Assembly: GCA_039619475.1 (NCBI GenBank)
Contig: CM077116.1
Coordinates: 30,763,183-30,827,182 of the forward strand
DNA length: 64,000 bases
Direction: 5' to 3'
From: Icerya purchasi
Taxonomy: Eukaryota > Arthropoda > Insecta > Hemiptera > Monophlebidae
The notes below the pieces were generated by a model. That model worked only from the letters and a program-made list of their open reading frames with translations, made no database searches and was not told the DNA's origin. How positions within the stretch are numbered: the stretch's first letter is position 1; each line of letters begins with the position of its first letter. Below, one piece after another: positions 37,561-48,510 of this stretch. A program made the position numbers and the translations under genes.

Positions 37561-39482
37561 CTTACATCAGCATTTAACGCACCGAAAACTAAAGGACTTT
37601 TTTTTTCTGGCATATTTTCAACAGCAAACACATCGTGGAAACATGCGATAGAAAATGTCTCGGTTCATGCGCGCCTATTTATTGAGCATAATAATGAACG
37701 GGCAGCAATAAATTTCGATTAACATTTTGAAAAGTTTTTTGATTCTTTTATCGGGGGCAAGTTCATAGTTTTAGCTGACATTTGGACAGACCATTGCCGC
37801 CAGTTTTATTAACCGAAATTTCTAAGCCAAACATTAACGTTCTTATCGGGAAAACTTTCCATTCTCATTACAGTTCTACACTCGTTCCCTAGCAAATTCT
37901 CTCTAACATTTTACGCAATAATTTTTTAACTCACTATTCGCGCACATAACCTCTTCTCCTGAGTCGACTTTCGCTCGCGTTAAAGTTAAGATTCCCATTC
38001 GTTTCAGAATTCAGATCTAACGTTTTTTGAATTAAAATTAAACTGCTCAGAGAAAATCTTCCGTTTTTGTCATGAAATCTTTCATTTTCATTCTTTCTGG
38101 GTTTTTTTTCACATAATTAATCGATGTTCTCGGACTATGTTTTGAATTTTTGTGAATATCTCCTTTTCTTATTCACTGCAAAATTGTAAACTTCACGACA
38201 AACGAAATAAAAGATGACAGGATTATATTAAAACGCTTGCTAAGAAAACGCGACACGTCGACTGAATATACACATGACGAAAATTAGAATGCTGCTACGT
38301 TCATACGGTGCGGAAAGTACAAGTCTAATTTAAAAATAATCCAATGTCGCCGGTTATAATGATTGCAATCGCAAATGGAATTAGCTTACTGCTAAACTGT
38401 ACATTGTTGGCATTGTTTTGATTGTCCATTTAGGCTTTAGATGATAAAGGTGCCAACACGTAAACTCGCATGAAAAAGAAAAAGGCAGCCGCCTTATGTC
38501 AATTTAAATTATAAATACGCTATTATTAAAATTTAAAAAAACACCGTGCTATTTCTTTATTTACATTACGTTTCAATTGCATGTGATTAAATAAAACTAT
38601 CGCCGTATGTTTTACGTCTTTTCACGTCTGCGACATTGACTAAGTTTCGACTAAGTAAAGTAAGGCCCATACGCTTGATAAAGGTATCAAGGTTCTCACA
38701 GTGTACTAAACCTAATAATGAGAGTAGCAGGACCAGTTCGTTTCTACTTCGGATCCGCCTTAGTTTCTACTGTAATTACTAATTCAGCAAAAATGTACTT
38801 AGCGATAACCGAAATATTTACTTTAGAAAAAAAAACAAACAACTTTTTCATCAAAATTTTGATAAAACGAAATTATAGGTCACACTGGTAAAGCCTATAG
38901 ATAGTTTTTCGCGGATCAAAATAAATACTTAATTAACTAAGTAGGTTTTAAAAGACATGCTGCCTGAAAGTTAAACGAGGACAATATATCCAATACACAT
39001 TGATGTTGTAGCACAGCGTAGTACAGATGATAGAGGCTGATGGTAGTCAAAGAGTTCTTCATAATTTTTTTGCCTTGAAGCGTACTGCTCGTAGCGAATA
39101 AATACTCATCAGCTACCAAATGACGGTAGTATTATTAAAACAGTTATACATATAGAAACAAATCAAGATGCAAATACTTCAGAAATGCTTTTTTGCTCAA
39201 ATTCGAATTCCCGCTAAAACAAATTTACACCTTGTCTTGCTTTACATTTTTATAACTTATGATCCGATTTTCCTCAGAAAAATTTGTAAGATCAAAGTTT
39301 TGTTTACGTCGATAAATTTTTCCTTTTTCATAGTCCAAGGATATTCTTTTTCAATAAACTAATTGTAATTTAAGCTTATTAGGATGACCGCAATTTTTGA
39401 TACACACATAGCATCCCCGAAACATATATACACATTTTAGTAAGTTGTTTTCAATGGTAAAACAAAAAACAAAATCAATAAA
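37561..39482. other. Intergenic tract with SINE A fragment
   Basis: No gene is visible. The minus strand of 38650-38775 carries a SINE A body fragment; the remainder is AT-rich sequence with short chance frames. Confidence 0.5.
38650..38775 (-). mobile_element. SINE A 3' fragment, copy 3
   Basis: Reverse complemented, this segment matches the body and 3' end of the family A SINE: blocks like GGTTTAGTACA and a terminal GGGCCTTACTTTACTT. The tRNA-like head is missing. Confidence 0.55.
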
Positions 39483-41181
39483 CAGTGAGCAGAAAAAGGT
39501 ATGTAGACATTCGTGATAGAAGAAAAAATGAGGAATAAAAGAATGAAAACGAAAGTCATTTAATGTTACTTTGTATATAAATAGAAAAAGGAAACATTCG
39601 CAAATACTTGGTATATGAAAACAAAATAAAAAAAAAAAAAATTACAGCTGTGGTTAAGGTAAACAATTAAAAATCAGGAGTTGCACGCAAATAAAGTATA
39701 TATAGACTTTTGAAAAAAAGTGTTTAAAATGACGAAAAAAACTGAAAAATTAGCTCTGCCTAGTACTTAGTGTGAGCACGTTTGGCTCTAATAACAGCTT
39801 CTAACCGCCGGGGCATCGATTGGACTAAAGTCTGGAGGTAACTGGATGGAATATTCTGCCATTCCTCAAGTAACCGTTTTTTCATCTCGTCTCGGTTGGA
39901 AACTGGACGCTGACGAATTCGACGGTCTATATAATCCCAAACATGTTCTATCAGGTTAAGGTCGGGGGATTGTGGAGGCGTTTCCAACACTCTGCCGCAG
40001 TTATAGAGTAGCCACTCACGGGTTGCATAAGCCCTATGCTTGGGGTCGTTGTCTTGATAAAAACGGTAAGATTCTAAAATTCCGAGTTTGTCGGCACTTG
40101 CGCGGAGATGTTTTTTCAAAATCGTAATATAGTGGTCAGCGTTCATCGTTGTATCGATAAATTCCAACGCCCCCACTCCTGCGGCCGCCACACACCCCCA
40201 GACCATAACATTTCCACCTCCGTGTTTGATTGTACAATTTAGGTTTTTCTCCTGCAATTCTGTCCTAGGCCTCCGCCATACTCTCTGTTTACCGTCGTGA
40301 CCAAACAAATTGAATTTCGATTCATCACTGAACAAAACTGTTTTCCAGAACGTTTCATCGGCTGAAATATATTTTTCCGCGGAGGCTATACGTTTTTTTC
40401 TATTGACGGGACTTACGAAAGGTTTGCTACGAGCGATTCGAGATTTTAAACCAGCCTTCCTCAGTGTATTTCGAACCGTTTGCGCTGCGACTTCCATACC
40501 AGATCGATCGACAAGCTCACGACATATCTGTGGTGCACTTACTTTCGGATTCTGTGTAGCTGTGCGAATGATAAAGCGCTTATCCTGCGCAGACAATTTT
40601 TCGGGTCGACCAACACGGGCCTTTCTTGCGACTCTACCTTCATATTTAAAGCGCCAAATAATTCGATAAACCGTACTTCGCTTCATTTCCAACATGTCCG
40701 CAATCCGATCGCCCGACATACCCTCGGCGTACTTCGAAATCACTAAACGGCGTAACTCGAACGGGATCTCTCGCGAATTTCGACTCATCTTGGCGCACTC
40801 ATTCGAATACGATACTTAATGCGGCTAGTTCGATCGTGATATACTGTACGTAATAGCCATGCACTGTGACGCATTACTCATGCATTACTCATCTCTTATC
40901 TTCTTACACGTATGACCCATACGTGGGGAAAACCTCTTACACTCAAATGTCTACATACTTTATTTGCGTGCAACTTCTGATTTTTAATCGTTTACCTTCA
41001 CCACAGCTGTCATTTTTTTATTTTGTCTTTTGTTTTCATATACCAAGTATTTGCGAATGTTTCCTTTTTCTATTTACATATATGTATACAAAGTAGCATT
41101 AAATGACTTTCGTTTTCACTCTTTTATTCCTCGTTTTTTTTCTTCTATCACGGATGTCTACATACCTTTTTTTGCTCACTG
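39483..41181 (-). mobile_element. Complete Tc1-like element with IR/DR ends
   Basis: The element is 1699 bases, starting CAGTGAGCAGAAAAAGG on the left, with the reverse complement on the right reading CAGTGAGCAAAAAAAGG. Terminal inverted repeats are about 230 bases each, differing by small indels. Inside each TIR a motif like GTATGTAGACAT occurs twice: outer copies at 39499-39510 and 41154-41165, inner copies at about 39695-39708 (degenerate) and 40947-40958. This is the inverted-repeat/direct-repeat plan known from Sleeping Beauty, Minos and some Bari elements. The right flank is TA; the left flank is AA, probably a mutated TA. The transposase frame on the minus strand is uninterrupted. Confidence 0.92.
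39760..40788 (-). CDS. Tc1-family transposase (DD34E), apparently intact
   Basis: The 342-residue protein is the usual length for Tc1 transposases. Residues 8-50 form a helix-turn-helix (GMSGDRIADML, then STVYRIIWRF), followed by the GRPR-like hinge VGRPEKL (59-65) and a second helix-turn-helix around 83-112. Catalytic residues are all present: D155 in FSDESKF, D246 in YQDNDPKHR, and E281 in SPDLNLIEHVW, with 34 residues between the last two. No stop or frameshift interrupts it. It would cut and paste DNA carrying the element's TIRs at TA sites in the nucleus. Whether it is expressed cannot be seen. The start ATG at 40788 lies just after a short leader from the inner right TIR. Confidence 0.95.
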   Translation of the reverse strand: MSRNSREIPFELRRLVISKYAEGMSGDRIADMLEMKRSTVYRIIWRFKYEGRVARKARVGRPEKLSAQDKRFIIRTATQNPKVSAPQICRELVDRSGMEVAAQTVRNTLRKAGLKSRIARSKPFVSPVNRKKRIASAEKYISADETFWKTVLFSDESKFNLFGHDGKQRVWRRPRTELQEKNLNCTIKHGGGNVMVWGCVAAAGVGALEFIDTTMNADHYITILKKHLRASADKLGILESYRFYQDNDPKHRAYATREWLLYNCGRVLETPPQSPDLNLIEHVWDYIDRRIRQRPVSNRDEMKKRLLEEWQNIPSSYLQTLVQSMPRRLEAVIRAKRAHTKY

Positions 41182-42009
41182 TAATTATTTATTACTTTCT
41201 GAATAAATAAATGAAATAATACCGAAAGTTAAGTGCTTTAAAATTTTTTCAAATCAAAACGTCAGCCGCAATAATTACACACATTTTCATATAGCATACA
41301 TGTATTACCGTATTTATTTAAAGGATCAATAACGGGCCTAATTATCAGGCAATTATAGTAATTTATAGGACGTACATAGAGTTTTAAAAAATTGTCATGG
41401 CTAAGACTTTTAATAACCACTGAATAGCAACACCGAATGGTACAGTTCACAAATTTTAAAGAAATGCATTTCATTAGTTTTCCATGTTAATATTAGTTTT
41501 TGTTCCCGCTACGTACACTTTTTCGGATTTGAAAAATTATTATAACAAACTAAAAATAGGTAGGGGGCCTTGTTTTAGGAGAAAAAATCATGATGCATGT
41601 ATCAGTGTGTACACGCGGAGAAAGTGAAACTTCTTTGGCTTATATGTATTAAATTCTATAATAAAGTTTCATTTTAAATTAATTTTATATATAAGTAACA
41701 CACATTTATTATCATTATTTTAGACTGTGCTTAAAAAAATTGTTAGGATGGAAAAGGTATCAGTATAAACAAAATTTTCATTTTCAATAAATAATAAATC
41801 TATATAGATTTATAAAAAAGTATCATTATCATTGGTTTATTTCAGTTATGCTTATTACACACCTACCTTACGTTTAATGCGTAACCAAAATTTTTCCCTA
41901 CCTTGCCGTAAAAAGTTCCACTTCAAAAACTCATTAACAGACTAAATATATAATGTATCATATCGTGAATATCTTTCTATAGAGTGATGTGTACACGTAC
42001 TTATTACAT

Positions 42010-42017
42010 GTATATAT

Positions 42018-42053
<36 letters not shown>
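42010..42053. repeat. (TA)n microsatellite
   Basis: TA repeat lying between the two copies of the local direct repeat. Confidence 0.95.
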
Positions 42054-42057
<4 letters not shown>

Positions 42058-43026
42058 ATGCTCATAAAATACTATACGAAGTCCCGTAGTATAAATACTT
42101 AACTATACATTTACTCATTTTGGTATACTACTAGACCCAGACAAACACTTAAACATATTTACACATACACACAAATACATACCTATCTTACGTTTAACGC
42201 GTAACGAAAGTTTTTTCTTACCGTACCAAAATTTTTCCCTACCGCGCGATAAAGAGTTTCGCTTCAAAAACTTACCCGTTTAACTACGATGAAACCCAAA
42301 ATACTATGTTCATGAAAAAAGGCCATTTTAAATCTAAAAAATATCGTTTTTTTTTTTAATGTATTCAATATTTATTACATGTTAACGAAATCAGATCTAA
42401 TTTTGGAACGGTTGTGTATTTAAATATGCTAATTATTTCACGCGATACTCTAAAGATAGGCTACTCCGATTTCGATTCGAACTGCGTTAAAAGTCGTCAA
42501 AGTCTAAAAAAAAAAAAAGGTGGTCAAGTGATGGTTCGACTTTAGAAAATAGAAACTTATTCTTTGTCATAAAGTCTACACTTTTATTACAATATAAGCA
42601 AAACTGTCAACATCTTTTGCTCTTCTCAGTCACCAATTTTGTCCGTTTATTTATCTGATTGGTGTGCTAAAGCGGCTACTTTTTAATTCCCTATTATCGT
42701 CGTAGGACTCGATATTTCAGGTTCCGTGAATACTATTACGGTAAATTCGTTTCATAGCGAAAGTATTTCACTGAAAGGAAAATAAAATAAACATGTTGGG
42801 GATAGAACTCCCATGGCAAGCAGTATATAAGATGTTCGACTGTATGCTAAAGTCATTAATTATTTACATTGCAACTACTCTAAAAATAAATTTATAGCGA
42901 TAACAGAAAACTAAACACCTACTGGTGGAGCTGCGATCGACTTGCACAGCATTTGACTTGACTCTAAGCAATTCGACATGCACTGCAAGTAGGAATGTCG
43001 TCCATCTCTATACTGTACTATACGCT

Positions 43027-43092
43027 GCCGTAATGGCCTGGTATGCAGCGGTTGATATTGCAAACATTTCAAATTCAAATCCAGCCACGGCC
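43027..43092 (+). repeat. tRNA-like / SINE head relic
   Basis: The stretch has a box-A-like TGGCCTGGTATGC and a box-B-like AATTCAAATCC about 30 bases later. Its ends GCCGT and ACGGC could pair as an acceptor stem. Several positions are off consensus, so a tRNA pseudogene or a third SINE head is more likely than a working tRNA. Confidence 0.35.
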
Positions 43093-43637
43093 TAAAATAT
43101 TAAAAAGAACCCTAGGTAATCAGCTATAAAGACGGCTAGATCACTCATCAGAGTGCAAGTACAAAATTCGGATTTTTTCTCGAAAAAAATCGGAAGAATG
43201 ATAAAAATTAGTTTACTCAACACGTAGTTACACATTTTTCCTATTTTTCGAGAAATTTGCGGATACCATATCGGTAAAAATTTTCCCCTTTGCTGCGAAC
43301 CATTTATCGAGGCATTTTTTTACATTTTTGTATGAACTAAAACGCTGCTCGGCACGTGTGTGACACATCGATGTTTTGGAAATCGGAAGAAGTTAAGACT
43401 GGTGAAAAAGCCGCATCGGCTAACAATAACCAGTTAAGTGTTTCCAATGTGTTGCGAACCGATTTTATCGTATGTGACGTAGTGTTGTCATGGAGAAAAA
43501 TTCCTTTGTGTTGCATTTTTTAATATTTTGGTCGTTTATTTAATAGTGAACTCAAATCGATCAACTGTTGTTGGTAGCATTTAATAAGGATTTAACAGCT
43601 CATAATAGACCAGTCTCTTCTGTTCGAACGAAACATA

Positions 43638-44955
43638 CACCCTGTCAAGAAAGTATCGGGAATTGTCAATTTAAATCTCCCGGGTAATAGCTAGGCAGAT
43701 AATTTTTTTTTCCAGGTTGGTACAACTGTTTTGTATTATGATGCCTATTTTTAGCGCGATCTGTCAACCAGTGTGTTTACAGCAGCTGTTAAAATCAGTC
43801 GACCTTGAAGTGTTTTGTCGAAGTTTTACAATGAGTGAAAATATTGAACAACGTACTTGTGTTAAATTCTGTGTTTCGAACGAAATTTCTTGTGCCGATA
43901 CACTGAAAATGTTACAGAAGGCTTTTGGTGAATCTGCTTTATCAAAAACGCGGGTTTACGAGTGGTACAGAGCGTTCAAGGATGGTCGGGAGACGGTCGA
44001 AGACATGCCTCGCTCTGGACGGCCTTCAACGAGTGTGACCGATGATAACGTCGATAAAATCAAGGAAATCGTTGCTGAAAATTGTCATGTGAGCTTGAGA
44101 GAGATGGCTCATGGATTGGGCATGTCACACGAGAACGTACGTACGATTGTGCACGAAAAATTGGGTATGCAACGCGTTGCGGCTCGGCTTGTTCCGAAAG
44201 ACCTGAATTTCTTTCAAAAAAAGTACCGAGAACAGGTAGCTGCAGACATGCTGGATCGAGCCAATTTGGATCCTACCTTCTTGGAAAAGATAATTACTGG
44301 TGACGAGACATGGGTGTACGAGTACGACACGCTTACGAACCAGCAATCGTCCGAATGGCGGCCAATTGGCGCGCCAAAGCCGAAAAAACCTCGCCAAAGC
44401 CGATCGAAAGTGAAGATCATGTTGATTGTTTTCTTCGATATTCGAGGCGTGGTACACTATGAATATGTGCCAGCCGGACAGACAGTCACCAAAGAGTTTT
44501 ACTTAAGTGTTTTGAGACGTTTGAGAGAGGCTATCCGTCGTAAACGTAACGATTTGTGGGTCGACAATTCTTGGATTCTCCATCACGATAATGCGCCGTC
44601 TCACAAAGCCATAATTGTGAATGAGTTTTTGGCCAAACACTCGGTAAATATCATCGAACAACCGCCGTATTCACCAGATTTAGCACCCTGCGACTTCTTC
44701 CTATTCTCAAAACTCAAATTTCCGCTACGGGGAATGCGCTTCGAATCGATTGATGACATCAAGACGAATGCGACGCGAGAGCTAAAGGCCATCCCGGAAA
44801 CCGCCTATCAGAAGTGCTTTGCCGAGTGGAAAAAGCGTTGGCATATGTGCATCGCTTCGAATGGATGTTATTTTGAAGGTGACAAAATAAATTTGGATGA
44901 AAATTAAAAATTGTTCGTTTTATTTAACAATTCCCGATACTTTCTTGACAGGGTG
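43638..44955 (+). mobile_element. Complete mariner element with perfect 29-bp TIRs
   Basis: The element is 1318 bases with identical 29-base inverted repeats (43638-43666 and 44927-44955), opening CACCCTGTCAAGAAAG. TA lies on both sides (43636-43637 and 44956-44957). It carries an uninterrupted transposase. It is inserted, in opposite orientation, inside the older mariner at 43155-45471. Perfect ends and an open frame indicate recent insertion. Confidence 0.96.
43831..44907 (+). CDS. Mariner transposase (DD34D), apparently intact
   Basis: I choose ATG 43831 (MSENIEQRTC) rather than the upstream in-frame ATG at 43717 because mariner transposases start with this kind of segment and are near 350 residues; this gives 358. 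Helix-turn-helix regions lie at about 20-50 and 85-115. The linker VPKDL is at 121-125. The catalytic residues are D158 (TGDETWVYEYD), D253 (LHHDNAPSHK) and D288 (SPDLAPCDFF), with exactly 34 residues between the second and third. No stops or frameshifts are present. It should cut at the 29-bp TIRs and integrate at TA. The sequence type is distinct from the mauritiana-type copy it interrupts. Confidence 0.96.
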   Translation: MSENIEQRTCVKFCVSNEISCADTLKMLQKAFGESALSKTRVYEWYRAFKDGRETVEDMPRSGRPSTSVTDDNVDKIKEIVAENCHVSLREMAHGLGMSHENVRTIVHEKLGMQRVAARLVPKDLNFFQKKYREQVAADMLDRANLDPTFLEKIITGDETWVYEYDTLTNQQSSEWRPIGAPKPKKPRQSRSKVKIMLIVFFDIRGVVHYEYVPAGQTVTKEFYLSVLRRLREAIRRKRNDLWVDNSWILHHDNAPSHKAIIVNEFLAKHSVNIIEQPPYSPDLAPCDFFLFSKLKFPLRGMRFESIDDIKTNATRELKAIPETAYQKCFAEWKKRWHMCIASNGCYFEGDKINLDEN

Positions 44956-45724
44956 TAGAACATCATCTTTCCGCTAAAACGATTCGGTCTTGAAGTCGCT
45001 ATTCTCCTGCAGGCGATTCTAAACAGCTTGTTGACTAACGCTTAATTGCTCTGCGAGTTGTTTCTGTGTTTGTGCATTGTCTTCGTCCAGCAGTGCTTGC
45101 AATTCTACTTCTTCATACCTTTTTAACGGCTTCCCATGTCCCTTGTCTGCAATAGCGAAATCATTACTTTTGAAACGCTGAAATCATCGTTCTATTTTGC
45201 GATGAAGCATGTTCACCGTAAGCTTTTCAAAATAATCGTTATGATTCAGCATTTTCTTCAAATGACAACAAAAAATTAATACTGTCCGCGAATGTTCTTC
45301 ATTTGATGCAAATTTCGACATATTAAACACAGAAAAACAATACTATATTATTACTAGCTTTTGAAAAGAATTGATGGCACACAATAAAATGTCATATATG
45401 TCAAATCGTTATACTATAACACTACATTGGTGCGCCATCTGGTTTCTCAAATCTGCATTTCATACTTGTACAGCTGATATAATGTGACAAGTAGGTTTTT
45501 AAAAAAATAAGTAGCAGAACTTCTACAAAACAATTAGATTTACTTATTAAAACAATAAGTTTTAAGAAAACAGAAAATTACAACTCATCAACTAAATCGT
45601 TTTTTCTAACAATAGAAGACCGCGTTAGTAACGCACAATCTTTGTTCCAGGTTTTTTTGATGTTCAATTTATTACCGAACATGCTAAATTTGGAACTTAT
45701 TTAAATAGATTTTTAAGTCGTTGA

Positions 45725-45810
45725 TAGTGGCGGATTTAGGCCCAGGGCGGCGGCATCATTTGAGGGGCGCCAAAATTTAAAAGGTTACGATAATTTAAAA
45801 GGTGCCTGAA
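45725..45810. mobile_element. One-ended hAT-like MITE fragment
   Basis: The sequence AGTGGCGGATTTAGGCCCAGGGCGGCGGC resembles hAT-type MITE ends. No matching inverted end is found downstream, where a LINE fragment begins, so this is a truncated copy at best. Confidence 0.4.
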
Positions 45811-45949
45811 TTCAAACGTTTTTTTTTTCCGGTCGCTTAAAAGTCTTAATTGATGAAGTTTTCCGTCTACAATAACATCTTACGATTTTATGTATCAGAG
45901 AATAATATATTTTTATCATAATTAAAGTAAGTTCATCATCCGTATGTAA

Positions 45950-46335
45950 GAATTGTTGATTTTGACTTTAAAAATTGTTATCGAAACCCGTCGATACTTC
46001 ATTATTAGCCAGTTTATTAGCGGACATGGTAATTTCTGCAGTTATTTAGCGAAATTTAAAATTATTGACAGCCAAATGTGTGTGGAATGCTTAGATAAAA
46101 ATAAATATGATACTGCGATCCACACGATGTTTGAGTGTATCAAATGGAAAAGTTACAGGAGAAAGTTTGAAATTAGTAATGAAATGAATATCTTACACAC
46201 TTCTTACTAAAAATGAAGTTCAAAGATTGTTCAATTACTCAATATGTATACACTTAAAGACCGCAATAAATTTAATACCAAGTAAAAATAATTACGTTGA
46301 TGTTAACTTTACAAAATAAACTGGGTGAATTTAAT
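45950..46335 (+). pseudogene. LINE 3' fragment, C-terminal zinc-knuckle-like region
   Basis: The frame contains ISQFISGHGNF...YLAKF, a cysteine segment (CVEC) and AIHTMFECIKW, in the order of the C-terminal Cys/His motif of R1-like and related non-LTR retrotransposons. The open frame stops at 46210 and residual similarity continues. A SINE B copy interrupts it at 46336-46712. The likely 3' end resumes at 46713 and ends in an A-rich tail near 46835. It is strongly 5' truncated. Confidence 0.75.
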
Positions 46336-46712
46336 ATCATCATCATTATCTCCTCAACCATTCGGTTGGTAGGCAACCTATTCGTACATTTTAGCTGTAC
46401 AAATATAGGTTGTGTGTACTAGGCAATTATTATATGTAACGCGGGTGTACACACGCAAGACTACATTCTGAACTGATTAGTAATCGTTTGATTTATCGAT
46501 ATACAAGTGCAGTCCATCCGATGTGGGTCTGGTGTGTACTGACCTAGCGCGCATATGATGTTGTACGTGATGGTTGCCATTGCCTTCCACGTGATTATTA
46601 ACGAGTATTTTTATTTAATTTTTCGTAATAATTATCTGTCGTGGCCCGGGATCGAACCCGAGACTACCGTAACGGAAGCCAAGCGCTCTAGCAACTAGGC
46701 TATCGCGACGAC
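46336..46712 (-). mobile_element. tRNA-derived SINE, family B, full copy with target duplication
   Basis: The 377-base element is flanked by the 9-base direct repeat GAATTTAAT (46327-46335 and 46713-46721). On the minus strand it starts with the tRNA-like head (CGTCGCGATAGCCTAG, box B GGTTCGATCCC) and ends in a short GATGAT-type tail. It matches the copy at 893-1248 through head and body. The insertion splits the LINE relic around it. Confidence 0.92.
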
Positions 46713-46835
46713 GAATTTAATGTAAATTATTATATTTTAACTTCTGAGGTAGAGTTGTAATGATAATCGAAGGGATAGAGCGGACTCTGTTTTTGTATTC
46801 TTATACGAATAAAAATAAAAAGAAAGAAAAAAAAA
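46713..46835 (+). pseudogene. Probable 3' end of the interrupted LINE
   Basis: The sequence after the SINE has a stop-rich region typical of a LINE 3' UTR, ending in an A-rich tail (AATAAAAATAAAAAG onward, about 46807-46835). Continuity with 45950-46335 is inferred from the SINE target duplication. Confidence 0.5.
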
Positions 46836-48262
46836 GAACTGAGCATCGCATATAAAATGACCGGATTACTGCAGGATTTAGCTAGTCAAAGCCCGTAAAG
46901 TTAGCGTACGATGAAGTTTCAGCCCATTCGATGCTCTCTATATTAATTGAATTTAGAACAATTTCCTTCCACATTTGAAGAATTAATTTTGCTACAGACG
47001 GTAAAATAAAGGATGAAGTAAAATCATTGACCACGGAGGCCCGATGTTTCGTCGAAGAAATAAAACCAAAAAAATTGGAAGAAAAATGTATACAGATATG
47101 AATAATAATTATTTTGAAAAAGTCCGATATATCCTTTAGGTAATTAAAAGTACTTTATTTTCTCATTCGCAAGTTGCAGCTGACTGTTGCATTTGTCCTT
47201 AACTAATTCTAGTATAGCACAAAAAAGATTAGAAAAAAAATTTGGCATCATTTTTGTATAAATCTTTATTGTAAATGTTCCTAATTTCTCCGCTTTACGA
47301 AAATCATTGAATCATTGAATGTTTTTGGTAATCGAATAGTTAAATTTTTTTCGAATATTCGTTACTTTTTTTTTATCCTCTTCTTAATTTTTAGTAATTT
47401 TTAAATCGATGAATTCGAAATCTCGTCAGTTATATTATTATTAAACCTTTCTTATTTCTTCACCAACATTAAAAATCCCTTTGTTATTAATATTGAACTC
47501 ATCATTCGGATAATTACGAAACTGTAAGAATATCTAGTATATTCTAATATTACAAACACTTCAGTTATATCAGTGATATTAAATTGTTCCTTTTAAATTT
47601 TAACTTAGCCGTACTTGAAAGTAATTTAAATTGTTTTATATAAAATTCATTAAAAAAAAAAACACACATAATAAACTTATTGTTTAGAAATTTTAACTTA
47701 CATATTACTTACGAATCACATAAAGTACGTAAGAATTGTGTAATTTCCTACATTAAAAAGAAAAACCTAATACAAAATTTCTTGACTCCCAGCTTAGAAG
47801 CACCCACGTTAGAAAAACGGAGAAAACGAATAATTGAAAAGATAGATAAGCGAAATAAATCATAATCAAACATTTAAAAATAACACTTTAGTAATATATA
47901 ATTTACTGGTTAATGCGAAAATGAATTCTATAAATATTTGTCGACAAGCGTGAACGAAAAGAAAAAAATCACGAGATGCTATAATGAATAGTTCAAAAAA
48001 CAGGGAAAAAACGAATAATGGAACAAGATGAAAAAACCGTTGAACGTTGTTTCGTAATCAAACGCGTATTATCTTTTGCAAATTAAATTCTTACTGGCTA
48101 AGGTTTCTATTTTACCTTTCTTGCGTGCATACGTTCCACGAAAAAAATATCTATAATTTAATTTAATTACATTCTTTTTTTAAATAACGTCATCAACCTT
48201 TACAAGGTACCAGTTCACTTGACCTAACACGGTCGTCGATCCACGGAGTTCCAAGAAAAAAC

Positions 48263-48300
<38 letters not shown>

Positions 48301-48510
48301 TAAAATAAATACCATGTTTTCTGTAAAATTCAATTCGCTTTTCAGCAGATTTTTGAACGTAATAATAAAGTTGGTAACAGAAAAAATTATATTATTAAAA
48401 ATCGTTTAAAGATAATATCTAACTTAAAAATGCTAAACTCAAATTGTAAAATAAAAATAAGAACCTACTAATTGTGAGAATTCTGCAAACACGCGAAATT
48501 CGGTTAATTT
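46836..48510. other. Downstream flank of the Aven-like gene
   Basis: AT-rich sequence with no gene called. It holds a (TA)n run at 48268-48294 and a 50-base segment at about 47690-47740 that is repeated at about 49358-49408. The Aven 3' UTR and polyadenylation site should lie in the right part. Confidence 0.5.

Larger units (their letters stand above)
41184..43154. other. Intergenic tract with a local direct repeat
   Basis: Segments 41862-41938 and 42178-42268 are direct repeats sharing ACCTAYCTTACGTTTAAYGCG and CAAAATTTTTCCCTACC, separated by a TA microsatellite. A tRNA-like stretch lies at 43027-43092. A solo sequence at about 42980-42996 resembles a mauritiana-type mariner terminus. No gene was found. 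Confidence 0.55.
43155..45471 (-). mobile_element. Decayed mauritiana-type mariner, split by a younger mariner
   Basis: The minus strand from ATG 45321 reads as a mariner N-terminus (residues like RTVLIFCCHLKK, then QTQKQLAEQLSVSQQAV) broken by stops. The C-terminal half lies beyond the inserted element at about 43600-43200, with blocks such as FLHDNTTSHT, LETLNW and KGENFYRYGIRKF in shifting frames. Its ends read ACAAGTATGAAATGCAG (right, reverse complemented) and GCAAGTACAAAATTCGG (left), which resemble Mos1-type TIRs. Without the insertion the element would be about 1.0 kb against 1.3 kb for the family; the part containing the first catalytic Asp is missing. It is dead. Confidence 0.85.

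Noticed and set aside
43717..43830. N-terminal extension of the mariner transposase ORF
   Set aside because: Mariner proteins normally start at the MSENIEQ-type segment; the 38 extra codons are probably 5' UTR.
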